Below, piece by piece: positions 36,446 through 49,040 of a stretch of 64,000 nt of DNA (within the stretch, counting starts at the first letter, position 1; the number at the start of each line of letters is the position of its first letter). The stretch spans positions 38,296,537 to 38,360,536 of the forward strand of contig NC_083868.1 of assembly GCF_032452875.1 (NCBI RefSeq). The letters run 5' to 3'. This DNA is from Bos javanicus. Lineage: Eukaryota; Chordata; Mammalia; Artiodactyla; Bovidae. The notes under the pieces are model-generated. The model had not been told where the DNA came from, ran no database searches, and saw only the letters and a program-made list of their open reading frames with translations. The position numbers were made by a program, and so were the translations under genes.

Positions 36446-38727
36446 GTTTCAATAAATGAAGGAAAAGAGCAAGTCACCATTATTTAAATGTGGAAGCCAC
36501 TATACCAAAAAGTTAACATTGGTCATTTGAAACCTCTGCAAAGCATTTAAACTGCTGAAATGGGCATGCCGTCATTTATGTTGGGAGAAAAATAATAAAT
36601 ATACTGCCACACATATTGCTACAAACTTGATGAAGCTTTGAAATTTCTGGTTTGTGAATTTCAAGTATCTCTGTCCCTGAGGAATGCCTCAGAGGAACAA
36701 ATCTGGAATATAAATTGGCCTTTGAGAAAGAAGTCCACTGAGTTAGAGGGCTGAATGCATGTCAACTGTTGAGTGTGCCACGGTCTTCATGGAGAACTCT
36801 GAACAGCAGGACTGCCTGTTCCTGCGGCTGTCAGCCGGATGCTCCCTCGAGAGACGCAGCTTATGGGTGCTGCACTCTAACTGTAAACTGCTTGGGAGAA
36901 GAGAGAGAGACTTAGAAATGTCTGGCAGCTCGAGGATATGGTTTGAATGCCAAGTAGCAGCTGAGATAACTGTGTATTAGTTTACATTCCCAAAGGAGAA
37001 GGGATTAAACAAAAAAAAAAAGATAGCTAGATTCTTGCCAACTTTTTCGAGAGTAGATAACATCAATGCTTCTCAATGAGAACTTTATTTGGGGTTTTAA
37101 AAATAATATATAAGTATATCTCACATTCCGGACAAATTAAAAGACTGACATTACAATTAATATGCCCATCTAAATGGAATTATACAAATCAGTGTAATGC
37201 ACAAGCTACTAATGTTATATCTTAAAGACAGCATGCTGTATAAAATATCCAGATTACTGTATTCAACTATTATAATGCTTTGTGCAGTATAGACAGTGGT
37301 GTAGGCAGATTTTATACAAGATTTTTTAAAATGTTCCCACAATATAAAAACACCAGCATCATTATATTTTAAGCAATTGTTGCTTTTGTAAAGTGAAGTC
37401 AAGCAGCATTAGAAATTGAAGTAAAAACTAGATCAATAATGTAACTCATCAGCTGCTTGTAATATAGAATTAAATGGTAATTATTAATATAAGCAGTAAA
37501 ATAGTGTCCAATGACAGTAACATTTACTGATTTTCAAATTTTTAAAAAGTCAAAATTGGGAATTTTTTAGAAATTAACCACTGATAAACAGAAAAGTATG
37601 TGATACCTAAAGATGGACTTTTTTGAAATGTTCATTGCTCTAAGCTGTTTTGTTGTTTTACTGTGACATAATTAATTTGTCTAAGTAGAATTTGAACAAT
37701 TTGCCTAGGTGACCTATTAGTAACTTCACTGTGAAGAACATCAAGAAATTAGTTTTAATACATACTCTACTTTCCAACTTTGAAACTGCAATCAGAGCTT
37801 TCAGCAGATTAGATAAAGTCAGAGCATCCTATTTAGAAAAACTTCTCTTGGAAAAAGAAATCTAATGTGATGTCTTTGCGGCAAACAAGGAGTTAAATGA
37901 ACTTGCCACTGACTGAGCCCAGGTAACTTGCCCTGAAGGGTGAGTCAGCATTCATCCTTCTACCCTGACCATCTGCTCCTGTCCTTACTTTCTTTTATAT
38001 CTGCCTGTCTCTGATTCCTACAGCTCATCAGCAGGGCAGCAGCTGTTGGACTGCCTTCTTGAAGATACTTCAGCCTCAATCCTAAAACTTCACAGAAAAG
38101 GAAATATTAATTTGTTAACATCATCACCCTTCAATCTCTTTGTGCCTGAATTATGGGGAAAACCCAAAGTGATCTGTAAACACACCAGCATACAGAAGTG
38201 TTCCCTATTTCACACCTTTTGTTCCATCTTAAGGAAAAGCATGGTCCAGATGCTTATGTAATTCTCACCTTAACCCCGCACATTTTGAAAATTATGAAGG
38301 GCAAGGGTGGAAAGGAAAAATACTTGGGGTGGTATGATGCTTACCATATGTACCAGATTTCAAGTATTTTTCATCAAGCATTAAAATATTCCAGAAATTT
38401 CAACATTTTGCCTTGAAAATGCTTATTTTATACTGAGCCTCATATCTGGAAAGCCATGTGTTTTCCATTGCATGTCTTCATTTGTTTGGAAAATAGAGTC
38501 CAGAGGAGTTCAGTGGAAAGCCTGTGGGCATACTATAAAAAGTCTCTTCTCATCAAATTAGCACGGTCATTTAGACTCACATGGTTCCGTGGTACCAACA
38601 TATTACTCTGCACACAGTATGTGCTTACCAATGCTAAGTTTATTTAATTTAGCTCTATGATAAATGTCATATGGATAATGATACCCAGTCACTGTCATTC
38701 TGCATCCCTCAAGAATATAGACTCACT
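36446..38727. other. unassigned, with a CpG pocket
   Basis: No repeat recognised. A cluster of CpGs lies in 36780-36935 (gcggctg, gccggat, ctcgaga, gacgcag, ctcgagg), inside a 73-codon plus-strand frame (36759-36980) with no recognisable domain. A polypyrimidine run followed by CAG near 38022 resembles a splice acceptor but has no supporting exon. Confidence 0.4.
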
Positions 38728-38735
38728 AAACTTTA

Positions 38736-38960
38736 GGCTTCCCTGGTGTCTCAGAAGGTAATCTGCCTGCAACGCAGGAGACCCAGGTTTCTATCCCTGG
38801 GTCAGGAACATCACCTAGAGAAGGAAATAGCATGCCACTCCAGTATTCTTGCCAGAAAAACAGTATTCTTGCCTGAAGAATCCCATGGACAGAGGAGCCT
38901 GGTTGGCTACAGTCCATGGGGTGACAAAGAGTCAGACACAACTGAGCAACTAATACTTTC
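38736..38960 (+). mobile_element. Bov-tA SINE with internal duplication
   Basis: Standard head and body, but cagtattcttgcc occurs twice (38841-38853 and 38861-38873), a 20-bp-spaced internal duplication. Target-site duplication aaacttta at 38728-38735 and 38961-38968. Confidence 0.94.
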
Positions 38961-39130
38961 AAACTTTAAAGAGCCATATTTCCACAGGAAAAAACTGCAA
39001 AACAAGCAAACAGGACATTTTTACCCCAACTAATGAACTTCATCGTAACTGATCCTATATATAAGGACAAGGAAATATACAGTAAAAAGATCATCCATAC
39101 CACATAACTTCCAGGTTCCTAAGACTCATG

Positions 39131-39451
39131 AAAAGTGAAAGTGAAAGTCACTCAGTCATGTCCAACTCTTTGCGACTCCATGGACTGTATAGTCCATGGA
39201 ATCCTCCAGGCTAGAATACTGGAATGGGTAGCCTTTCCCTTCCCCAGGGGATCTTCCCAACCCAGAGATTGAACCCAGGTTTCCCGCACTGCAGGCAGAT
39301 TTTTTAGCAGCTGAGCCACAGTGGAAACCCAAGAATACTGGAGTGGGTAGCCTATCCCTTCTCCAGCAGATGTGCCTGACCCAGGACTCAAACCAGGGTC
39401 TCCTAGATTGCAGGCAGATTCTTTACTAACTGAGCTATCAGAGAAGCCCTT
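39131..39451 (-). mobile_element. dimeric Bov-tA SINE
   Basis: Antisense BovA body plus tRNA-like head, followed directly by a second partial BovA plus head (junction at ccacagtggaaacccaagaa, about 39316). Both units lie within one 12-bp target-site duplication (ctaagactcatg at 39119-39130 and 39452-39463), so they inserted together. Confidence 0.93.
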
Positions 39452-39869
39452 CTAAGACTCATGTTATCCCCCAAAAAAAGTTTCATCGGTTTTACTGTAC
39501 ACCAGAAATATCTGTCATTATTCCTCTATTATTAAAGGCATGCATTTTCAGAGTGTTTGTATAAAGGAAATACAATATCTATAATGTGTAGCAATTTATC
39601 ACTAGCCTTTATGATTTCATTTAGCAAAATCAGATTTTTTTTTTAGCTTTCCACCATACATTAGAAACTGTAACAGGATAACTATAGCCCTTAAAGAGAG
39701 GGTGTACAGTTTTGATAACATCCTAAACACAACAGGTATTCTAAAATCGGATTCATATTCAGGGGGGCAGAGGCTGGTCCCTTGGGCATGAGGGATGAGC
39801 TCATGAGGACACTGTATTCCATTAAAGGTAACTGAAGGAAAAGGAACAAAAACAAGCTTTTCACTGTTA

Positions 39870-40382
39870 TTGTTTTGGGCTGAACTGTGTCTTCTCCAGA
39901 TTTATATGCTGAGCTCTTAATCCCTCTTACCTCAGAGGGTGACTGGATTTGGAGATAGAGTCCTTAAAGATGTACAAAAATAAAATGAGATTATACAGGT
40001 GGGTCCCAATCTAATATGAATAATGTCCTTATAAAAAGAAGAGGTTAAAACATAGACCTGTGTGCTAAGTCACTTCAGCTGTGTCTGACTCTGTGACCCA
40101 TGGACTGTAGCCCGCCAGGCTCCTCTGTCCATGGGATTTTCCAAGCAAGAATACTGGAGTGGGTTGCCATTTCTCTCACCAGTAAAACATAGACACACAG
40201 AGGGAAAATCATGTGAAGATACCAGAGGAAGACAGCCATCTACAAGACAAAAAGAGAGGCTTCAGAAAAAATCTTGCTGACATCTTGATCTCAGATTTCT
40301 AGCCTTCAAAACTGTGAGAAAATAAAAGTCTGTTGCTCATGCCACCCAGTCTTCGTTTTGGCAGCCCTAACAAACTAAGACA
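39870..40382 (+). mobile_element. MaLR (MLT1-type) LTR split by a BovA monomer
   Basis: The start 'tgttttgggctgaactgtgt', middle 'tggatttggagatagagtcc' and end 'gccacccagtcttcgttttg...aactaagaca' fit an MLT1-type LTR. It is interrupted at 40058-40182 by a SINE. Confidence 0.8.
40058..40182 (-). mobile_element. BovA monomer SINE
   Basis: A single antisense BovA unit without a tRNA head or second unit. Target-site duplication taaaacatagac at 40046-40057 and 40183-40194, inside the MaLR LTR. Confidence 0.93.
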
Positions 40383-41138
40383 GCCATTTCTTTGTAGCAT
40401 GTTGGCCAAGATAGAGAGTCACCCTCAGGCCTAATGGTGTATTACATAATGGTATATTATATAATGAAAGATTATTTAAAGATAATTACATAATTAAATA
40501 TTACAAACATAATTTAATGCAGCTCAACAAGCTCAAAGAAGTAATATTCAAAAGGCATCACAGACTGAAGTCAAAGGAAAGAAAGAAATGACAAAATAGG
40601 AAGAAAGATTCCAAAAGACCAAGTAAAAAAATTGTGAATGGCATGGTTTAAAATCAGAAAAAAAGATGAGACAAAGGAAAAAGCATTTTAAGAAACAAAC
40701 AGAAAGTAGTCTAGAGTGGTAATATTGAGCTGTGATTGCCAATGGAGTAAAGAATACCAAATGAAGTAAGATACGATGCTTTGATTTCCTGTTTGGACAC
40801 ACATGAAAAGCGTCCAAATTAAAGCTGTGAGCACTCTATTTTACTTTTTTAAAATAGAATTTTAAGTAAAGTTAAATCTTTATTGAAGATTTTTTTAGAA
40901 AGGCCATTTGGCCTTTCAATGAATAAACTGAATTGTAACATATTTAAAAAAAATACAACTGTATTATGTACTTGTTCTGTACAGTTCATGAAATTAGGCT
41001 GACAAAAGGGCTACTCAGAAAATAATTTAAATATAAAAGTGAGCAAAGCCTGTAGCATCCTTATATTGTATGCTAGATGCCATGCTACTAAATGATTTAC
41101 AAAAAAATAGCTTTTTTCTTAATTTTTCTGTTATCTAG
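40383..41138. other. unassigned
   Basis: AT-rich. An 89-codon minus-strand frame (40548-40817) has no recognisable domain. Confidence 0.45.
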
Positions 41139-41360
41139 GCTTTCCTGGTGGTTCAGTGGTAAAGAATCTGCCTATGATGTAGGAGCCATACGAGATGTGA
41201 ATTTGATTCCTGGTTTGAGAAGAGTCCCTGAAGGAGGGTATGGCAATCCACTCCAGTATTATTCCCTGGAGAATCCCATGGACAGAGGAGACCGGCAGGC
41301 TACAGTCCATAGGGCTGCAAAGAGTCAGATATGACTGAAGCGACTTAGCATGCACAAGCA
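41139..41360 (+). mobile_element. Bov-tA SINE
   Basis: Head 'ggctttcctggtggttcagt', body ending gagtcagatatgactgaagc, diverged. Target-site duplication not resolved. Confidence 0.9.
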
Positions 41361-42089
41361 CAAGTTGTGGTATTTAAGACTAAACCAGTATTTAACTGAT
41401 AATTCCATAAGACATAAAAATACAATATGAAAATCAGTATGAGAGCCAGAATAAAAATATAGAGGAGGGGGTAAATACAGTATTCTGGGTTCATTTAAAA
41501 TGAAACAAGACTGGATAGATAACAAATAGAGCTAAAGTAGTTTTCTTAAAAAGTCTCTTCTTAGGTATTCCTGACTAGTCCAGTTCAGTTCACTCACTCA
41601 GTCGTGTCTGACTCTTTGCGACCCCATGGACTGCAGCATGCCAGGCCTCCCTGTCCATCACCAACTCCCAGAGTTTGCCCAAACTCAGGTCCAATGAGTC
41701 AGTGATGCCATCCAACCACCTCATCCTCTGTCTTTCCCTTCTCCTCCCACCTTCAATCTTTCCCAGCATCAGGGTCTTTTCAAATGAGTCAGTTCTTCAC
41801 ATCAGGTGGCCAAAGTATTGGAGCTTCAGCTTCAGTATCAGTCCTTCCAATGAATATTCAGGACTGATTTCTTTTAGGATGGACTGGTTGGATCTCCTTG
41901 CAGTCCAAGGGACTCTCAAGGGTCTTCTCCAACACCACAGTTCAAAAGCAACAATTCTTCAGCACTCAGCTTTCTTTATAGTCCAACTATCACATCCATA
42001 CATGACCACTGGAAAAGCCATAGCTTTACCTAGATAGACCTTTGTTGGCAAAGTAACATCTCTGCTTTTTAATATGCTGTCTAGGTTGG

Positions 42090-42458
42090 TCATAGCTTTT
42101 CTTCCAAGAAGTAAGCATCTTTTAATTTCATGGCTGAAGTCACGATCTGCAGTGATTTTGGAGCCCAAAAAATAAAGTCTGACACTGTTTCCCCATCTAT
42201 TTGCCATAAAGTGATGGGACCAGATGCCATGATCTTAGTTTTCTGAATGTTCAGTTTTAAGCCAACTTTTTCACTCTCCTCTTTCACTTTCATCAACAGA
42301 CTCTTTAGTTCTTTGCTTTCTGCCAAAAGGGTGGTGTCATCTGCAAATCTGAGGTTATTGATATTTCTCCCAGCAATCATGATTCCAGCTTGTGCTTCTT
42401 CCAGTCCAGCGTTTTTCATGATGTACCCTGCATATAAGTTAAATAAGCAGGGTGACAA
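42090..42458 (-). pseudogene. BovB ORF2 RT motif C and thumb-side remnant
   Basis: A 122-codon minus-strand frame beginning just after motif B (MSPCLFNLYAGYIMKNAGLE) and containing FADD in place of YADD. A one-base loss near 42180 throws the last part out of frame. Catalytic motif A is deleted from this copy. Confidence 0.85.
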
Positions 42459-42798
42459 TATACAGCCTTGACATACTCCTTTCCTGATCTGGAACCAGTC
42501 TGTTGTTCTATGTCCAGTTCTAGTTTTTTGTGGGTTTTTTTTTTTTTTTTTTTTTTGAGCATTATTTTACTAGAATATGAGGTAAGTGCAACTGTATGGT
42601 AGTTTGAGCATTCTTTGGCATTGCCTTTCTTTGGGATTGGAATGAAAACTGACCTTTTCCAGTCCTATGGCCACTGCTAAGTTTTCCAAATTTGCTGGCA
42701 TACTGACTGCAGCACTTTCAAAGCATCGTCTTTCAGGACTTGAAATAGCTCAGCTGGAATTACATCACCTCCACTAGCTTTGTTAGTAATGATGCTTT

Positions 42799-43284
42799 CT
42801 AAGGCCCACTTGACTTCACATTCCAGGATGTCTGGTTATAGGTGAGTATCACATCATCGTGATTACCTGGGTTATGAAGATCTTTTTTGTACAGTTCTTC
42901 TGTGTATTCTTGCCACCTCTTCTTAGTATCTTCTGCTTCTGTTAGGTCCATACCACTTCTGTCCTTAATTGTGCCCATCTTTGCAAGAAATGTTCCCTTG
43001 GTATCTCTAATTTTCTTTAAGAGATCTCTAGTCTTCCCCATTCTATAGTTTTCCTCTATTTCTTTGCATTGATCACTGAAGAAGTCTTTCTTATCTTTCC
43101 TTGCTAGTCTTTGGAACTCTGCATTCAAATGGGTGTATCTTTCCTTTTCTCCTTTGCCTTTTGCTTCTCTTGTATTCACAGCTATTTGTAAGGCCTCCTC
43201 AGACAACCATTTTGCCTTTTTGCATTTCTTTTTTGGGGGGATAGTCTTGATACCTGCCTCCTGTACAATGTCACAAACCTCCAT
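42799..43284 (-). pseudogene. BovB ORF2 linker remnant
   Basis: A 161-codon frame covering the region between endonuclease and reverse transcriptase (KKCKKAKWLSEEALQIA, GKTRDLLKKIRDTKGTF). The frame shifts at about 42845. It is the equivalent of 26500-26990 and shows that the extra A there is private to the 26 kb copy. Confidence 0.88.
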
Positions 43285-43630
43285 CTACAGTTCTTCAGGC
43301 ACTCTATCAGATCTAATGCCTTGAATCTATTTCTCACTTCCACTGTACAATTGTAAGGGATTTGATTTAGGTCATACCTGAATGGTCTAGTGGTTTTCCC
43401 TACTTTCTTCAATTTAAGTCTGAATTTGGTAAAAAGGAGTTCATGTTCTGTGCCACAGTCAGCTCCTGGTCTTGTTTTTGCTAACTGTATAGAACTTCTC
43501 CATCTTTGGCTATATATTGTTATATAAACAATCTGATTTCAGTATTGACCAGCCAGTGATGTCCATGTGTAGAGTCTTCTCTTGTGTTGTTGGAAGAGGG
43601 TGCTTGCTATGACCAGTGTGTTCTCTTGGC

Positions 43631-44231
43631 CAAGAGAGTTACAAATGCAACCATCAAATCCTGACAGAGTAAGAAATTGGTCTTCTCTATCTTCCCTACC
43701 TTGCCTATAACTTCAATACTGAGATTACCTTTTTTTATAATTTTCAACTTTAAATCTTCAATACATCCCTTGTTGAATATTGTACAATTAAGAGTGTATA
43801 TATGGATATTTTCTATACCATAAAGAGGATGATTACAATGGAATGCTTTATGGAACATGTCATTTTTGAAAGTCAAGATGCCGAGTCCAATCCAAGACAA
43901 TTAGAAAGAAAAACAAAAAGCACTAGTACTAAATGCTTTAAAGAAGCTTTATTCCAGATCATCCGCATGTCTTAGGAAGGTAGTGGACTCAGACTAAGAA
44001 CTTAAATAGAAAAAAATGACTGAGTATGATGTTGATGCTTCCCAGGAAAATGAAGGTGATTCAACTAATATAGCTGTAATAATATGATTATTAATTCAAA
44101 CAAACATCTTGAGATCCTTGATATAGTCTTTTTTCTTTTAAGAGTACTACTGTTAGAAACCATTAGCTATCTCCCAAATGTGATCTTCAACGCCCAGATC
44201 AACACCATAATATAAATGTTACTCTCTTTGT
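43631..44231. other. unassigned
   Basis: The 97-codon minus-strand frame at 43607-43900 straddles the BovB edge and has no recognisable domain. Confidence 0.4.
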
Positions 44232-44244
44232 TAACTAACTAGTG

Positions 44245-44345
44245 AAAGTGAAAGTCGCTCACTCCTGTCTGACTCTTTGCGATCCCATGAATTATACAGT
44301 CCATGGAATTCTCCAGGCCAGAATACTGGAGTGGGTAGCCTTTCC
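44245..44345 (-). mobile_element. BovA monomer SINE
   Basis: Single short antisense BovA unit. Target-site duplication taactaactagtg, 13 bp, at 44232-44244 and 44346-44358. Confidence 0.93.
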
Positions 44346-44358
44346 TAACTAACTAGTG

Positions 44359-47300
44359 CTTAAAGAAAAGACTGTCAATATTGGACATACTGTATATCTT
44401 TCTTTCTAGGAATCAAAGTTGACTTCTTATAGGTCCCACCTTATAAAGCTGCAAGTCTGGCTCTCTTTGGAATATACTCCAGACTTTTCAAGGTTGTCTC
44501 ATTTTTCATAAATAAGAAAATATCATTATATGACCCCTCATTTTGTTAAGTATGTGACTCTATAAAGCATGAATAACTACAGCTTGTACCTGCAGATTCA
44601 TTCAGAGCCTTAATTTCAGTTCTCAAGAATAATACCCAAACTTCTCAAAGCCAAAAGTCATTTATGGTAAGTATCTGAGGGGATCAATCATGGAAAAACT
44701 AAAGTTTCCCTTAAAATTATGCTTTTTTCAGTAAAAATTATGATTCTTACACTTAAGCGTGATATTTTATAATGGTGCTTATTGAAAACGTGTCTTCATT
44801 TAAAAAAAAAAATTTTATAACTTTAAGAACTTGCCTAAGTAGCGCGCTAGATGACATCCTTAGAAATCTTCCTTGAAGATTTTAATATTTTTTGAAATTT
44901 CTCATCTAACCTTTCCCTTTATAATAATATTTCTATCAAATCTGTCAAGGGGGATTTCTTGGCTATACTTAATCCTTTCACATTAATTTTATAACTTATT
45001 AGGATTAAAACACTATTTTTACTGAAATTCCACAATGAACTGAAAAAGAAAATTCCTCAAAATTCCTCACAAAATTAGAGAATGTATAAAATCTAAGAGA
45101 ATCAAAATCCATAAAATCTAATTCAAAAGAAAAAAACTGATATGCTACTAAGATTGTCAAGTTTATCTGTAGCCCTCTACAATTTTTTTTAAACTGAAGA
45201 ATGCTTTGAAATCCCTTCCTATGAAAATTTGTGCTTTTTTATTTTTACAGTTTAAATATGTTTCTCAGAATCCTCAATAATGTGATCTAGTAATCAAATG
45301 CATCTACTAAGAATAAGGGAAATAACAGTAAGATGACTAGATTTTATCTCCATGATTTCCGGTGACTGAACAGAAAAATGGTGACTTTTAATGGCAATTA
45401 AGCTATATAAAAGTGTGAACATAACATGATAATCAGGACTTCATCGTGCTTAAACCTGCCAAAAATAAGTAGGCTGCCCAAAATGCTAAATAGTAACTAC
45501 ATGATAAATGTGTCTTACTAATACTTTTGGCCTAATCACATGATGTTACTAAATATTTAAATAGAGAACAGTATACATGTAGATATATATATATATATAT
45601 ATGCTGTATTTAGAGATGCATACACAAAATATTTTGATCAAGTGTTAAAAGGTTTTCTTTATTTGGATATAATAATATCATTTAGTAGAATTTTATCATG
45701 TTTTGATGTACTGACTTCCTTGGAAAAATCCCAAATGAAATTCTGTGAAAAATTCCTTTAAAAATGATCAAATAAAAGAGAATAATTAATCTTAACAATC
45801 TTTATCCACTAATGTTAAAATATCATACAAAAAAGTATACAGTAAGAAAAAAATTTCAATTTTTAGATTGAAAAAGAAAGACACAAGTTAAATATTTCCC
45901 TTTCGATCAAAGTCCCATGAACTTGAAAGGATCTGTAAAGTGGAAACAGGTGTAGTCAACTGTTGGAGTATTTTTTAAACTGTTTGACACATTATAATAG
46001 TGTGATCCAAAACTGAAACTTGACATTACTATAAGCATTGCAAGATCATAAATCACTTTAGACAGTATACTGCAGTCATAGTTTTTTCACACTGGAAGTA
46101 TTTTGTAATACTTTTTAATATGAGAAAACTTTAGTATTTTTAACATGAAAACTCTGAATTAATTTTGTTAATATGAAGAAAATATTTTTTATATGAGAAA
46201 ATTTTGCATTATTTTATTTCCTAATAAATATTATAAAGTTTAAACAATAGTAAGATGAAAGCTTAACTTTCTTTCCTTATAGTTAATAAATTGTATATAA
46301 TTCCATATTGTTTGTAAAACAATTAAATATTCTTCCTGCTTGGCATATTTTCAATGTTTTATTAAAACCTGGTCATATTAGAATGATGATTTCAAGTGGA
46401 CTTCATACATACCCACATTTTATAGTTGACTTAATTGATGTATAATTAAAATTACAAAGAAATTAAAATGCCAGTTAAAACAGAAACTTTCATCTAATTT
46501 TGTTTTTGTAAGAAAGGACAATTTCATGTAAATGCTAATAATTTCATATTTTACAATAGCACCTTACCAAGGACTCCAATTTTTTTCAAAGAAACAGTCA
46601 TAACATCTTTATTTATCCCGGTAATCTCACAGTGACACATGAGTATAAAATAAATCAGATCAGAATAACGGCACATGGAATACTGTCTCCTTTCCCTGCT
46701 CTAGGCATCACTCTTAGAGTGACAGTTCCACTCCAAGTCAACTTTCAAAAATTAAGAGTCACATCTATTGCTTACTGCTTCAAAACAGCTCAAAACAACT
46801 TATGACTGATTTTCAGTACATTAAGTAATAAGAATAAATTAGACCATTTATTTCCATCAAAATAGATACTTAACATAAGCTAAAATGTTTAATCATTACA
46901 GAAATTTAATAAGCAATTTGCTTTAGGTTAATTCAAAGGGTTTACTTGAAAACTTTACTCTTGACATACGTATTATCTCTAATTCTCAAAGGAATAATAA
47001 AAACAATTTCAATATTTTGTAAAATATGTTTTCATCAAGGTTCATTTGCTTGGCTTTTACCCCTCTGGTCCCAATAGGTTTCTGCCATTGTCCATTCAAC
47101 TGCCTCATCTCTTTTTAATTCCCAGTTCCACTTCACTCAGATAAACATACTGTATGAAGGATAAAACTCAGCTATTTTTAACATTAAACTATGCTTTTCT
47201 AATGTTTAATGATACTACCAATACATGCTATAACCTAATGATTTCTATTTTCTAAAAAATCCCTTTCTGTTGTGAAGTTTTCAAAATCTGAACACATTTC

Positions 47301-47909
47301 ATGGATTGAAGGCATCCAAACAGTCTCTAACAGGAAAATATATGGCACACCAATCCTTTAAAAATGCATATAATAACAGCTGGGATTTATAATAACAAAC
47401 AAAGGGAAAGATGAAGGAAATACACAAATCATAAGCTTCAAGAAACATATAAATCTTTATGAAGTTTTATCATAACTCAGAACGTTATCCTTTCAAAACA
47501 TGCCAGATCACGCCAGACATTACACCCAGTTTTAAAATTCAGGTGCTTTGAATCTACAAGTCCTCTTTGAAGTCCGCTCAGCTTTGGACTCTTGGTCACT
47601 CCTCAGATCAAGTGTTGCACGCAACAGTTCTATGTTGTCCTATTGTTTCCCTACCATCAGTCATTGTTTCTTCTTCTCTTTAATACAGAAGCATATATTT
47701 TTTCCTCTATAATATGTAATCTGAAAATGTGAAACCTTTTTGCATAATAGGTTACATTTGTGTAAGATAATGACATAAACTGGACTTAGTAGACTGAAAA
47801 GAGAAACTTTTTTCTTTCAAACCACTGTACCCTTTAAACTCACTGTGTCTACTTGGTTTTTCTTGCCCGCAGATTAGATTTTAGCCAGAATGTATCATTT
47901 TTCTCATAT
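44359..47909. other. AT-rich block without recognisable repeats
   Basis: About 3.5 kb with no Bov SINE, BovB or young L1 and no frame longer than 60 codons. It contains a TA repeat at 45583-45602. Confidence 0.5.
45583..45602. repeat. TA dinucleotide repeat
   Basis: Ten uninterrupted AT units. Confidence 0.95.
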
Positions 47910-49040
47910 TAATTAATTTATTCATTCATTTAAAAGTGCTTCAAATGTCTACTAAATGTCAAACACTGTTCTAGGTGTTTTGGAAACATTGATGATCAAC
48001 ATCAAAAATTCCTAAGGCTTATATTTTATTTGTGGAAAGATACAAAAAGCGAGTAATTCTATGGAAAAAATTAAAATAATCAAGCATGATAAAGGAAGAC
48101 AGAAAGTCCAGAATGGGAGTGCAGAGGAGCAGGGGAGGTATGTTGGTGGAGGGAGGTCAGAATTCAGTATTAATTATGATCATTGGGTAAATCACAGAAA
48201 CATCAGATTTAGGTAAGATGATGAGTTTGGCCAAATGGATATCTGGTAGAAGACATTCCAGAACAGATAGAACAAAAAGCTTAAATAAGAACATGCCTGA
48301 GATGTTCACATGATAGCAAAGGAATGTGTGCAAATGACAGAAGTCAGAGAGGAGAGGAGGGTAGCAGAACATGAGAACAATATAGGCTGTTTTCTGGATT
48401 TGAGCTTCTAATGTGAGTGAAACAGAAATGGAACAAAATCTGACATATTTTAAAAGGATAATTCAGTATCCGGGTAAGAGGTGATGGTCATGCAAGCAAA
48501 GAAGGTAGCAGTGGAGGATATGGTTTAAAGATAGAGCCACCATCCTTTCCTATGAGGTTTGATACAGAATGTGAAAGAAAGGATTGCCCCCAAGGGTTTT
48601 GGTGTGGACAAAAGAAGGAAGAAAGGAAGTGAATCAGATGTACAAGGGACAGTAGGAAGTGACGGAGCAAACTTGGAACAGAATATTTGGAATTTCAAAA
48701 GTTTTATACATGTTGCATTTGTAATGGCTGCTGACCAAGTATATATGTTGAGTAGGCAATTGGACATATGAATTTGTAGTTATACTACAGGTCAGCCAAG
48801 AGTGTTTAAAAATTTGGGAGTCATCAGCATACAGATAGTCTTCAGAGTCAAAAGGGTGGATGCTTAACCATGGGTCTGTAACTAAAAAAGAGAAGTCTAA
48901 AATCTAAGCTCTGGGCCATGGCTATGTCAAAGGGTCAGTTAAAAGAGAAGGAACAGGCAAAGAAAACTGAAGATAAACATCCAGTAAGTTAGGGAGAAAA
49001 TCAGTCAAGTATAGTGTCCTGGAAATAAAATTTTTAAAAA
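47910..49040 (+). repeat. ancient mammalian interspersed repeat, family not named
   Basis: The phrases 'aaacactgttctaggtgttt' (47961), 'gtgagtgaaacagaaatgga', 'aattcagtatccgggtaaga', 'ttgggagtcatcagcataca' (48815) and 'aagttagggagaaaatcagt' (48985) follow an old purine-rich repeat common in mammals. The 8.2-8.95 kb block looks like a partly overlapping segment of the same family. The short frames inside it are not credible genes. Confidence 0.5.

Larger units (their letters stand above)
41576..43630 (-). mobile_element. BovB LINE with central deletion
   Basis: Antisense BovB from its 3' tail (agttcagttcactcactcag at 41582) back to the end of the endonuclease region (tagagtcttctcttgtgttg at 43569). 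About 285 bp of the reverse-transcriptase region, between motif A and the upstream palm, are missing and replaced by a 22-base T run at 42535-42556. Motif C reads FADD (antisense, 42336-42347). Confidence 0.95.

Noticed and set aside
37980..38060. Polypyrimidine run followed by CAG, like a splice acceptor
   Set aside because: No donor, reading frame or second exon supports it. Such strings are common by chance.
41675..42037. 120-codon plus-strand frame
   Set aside because: Opposite-strand shadow of the antisense BovB C-terminal region.
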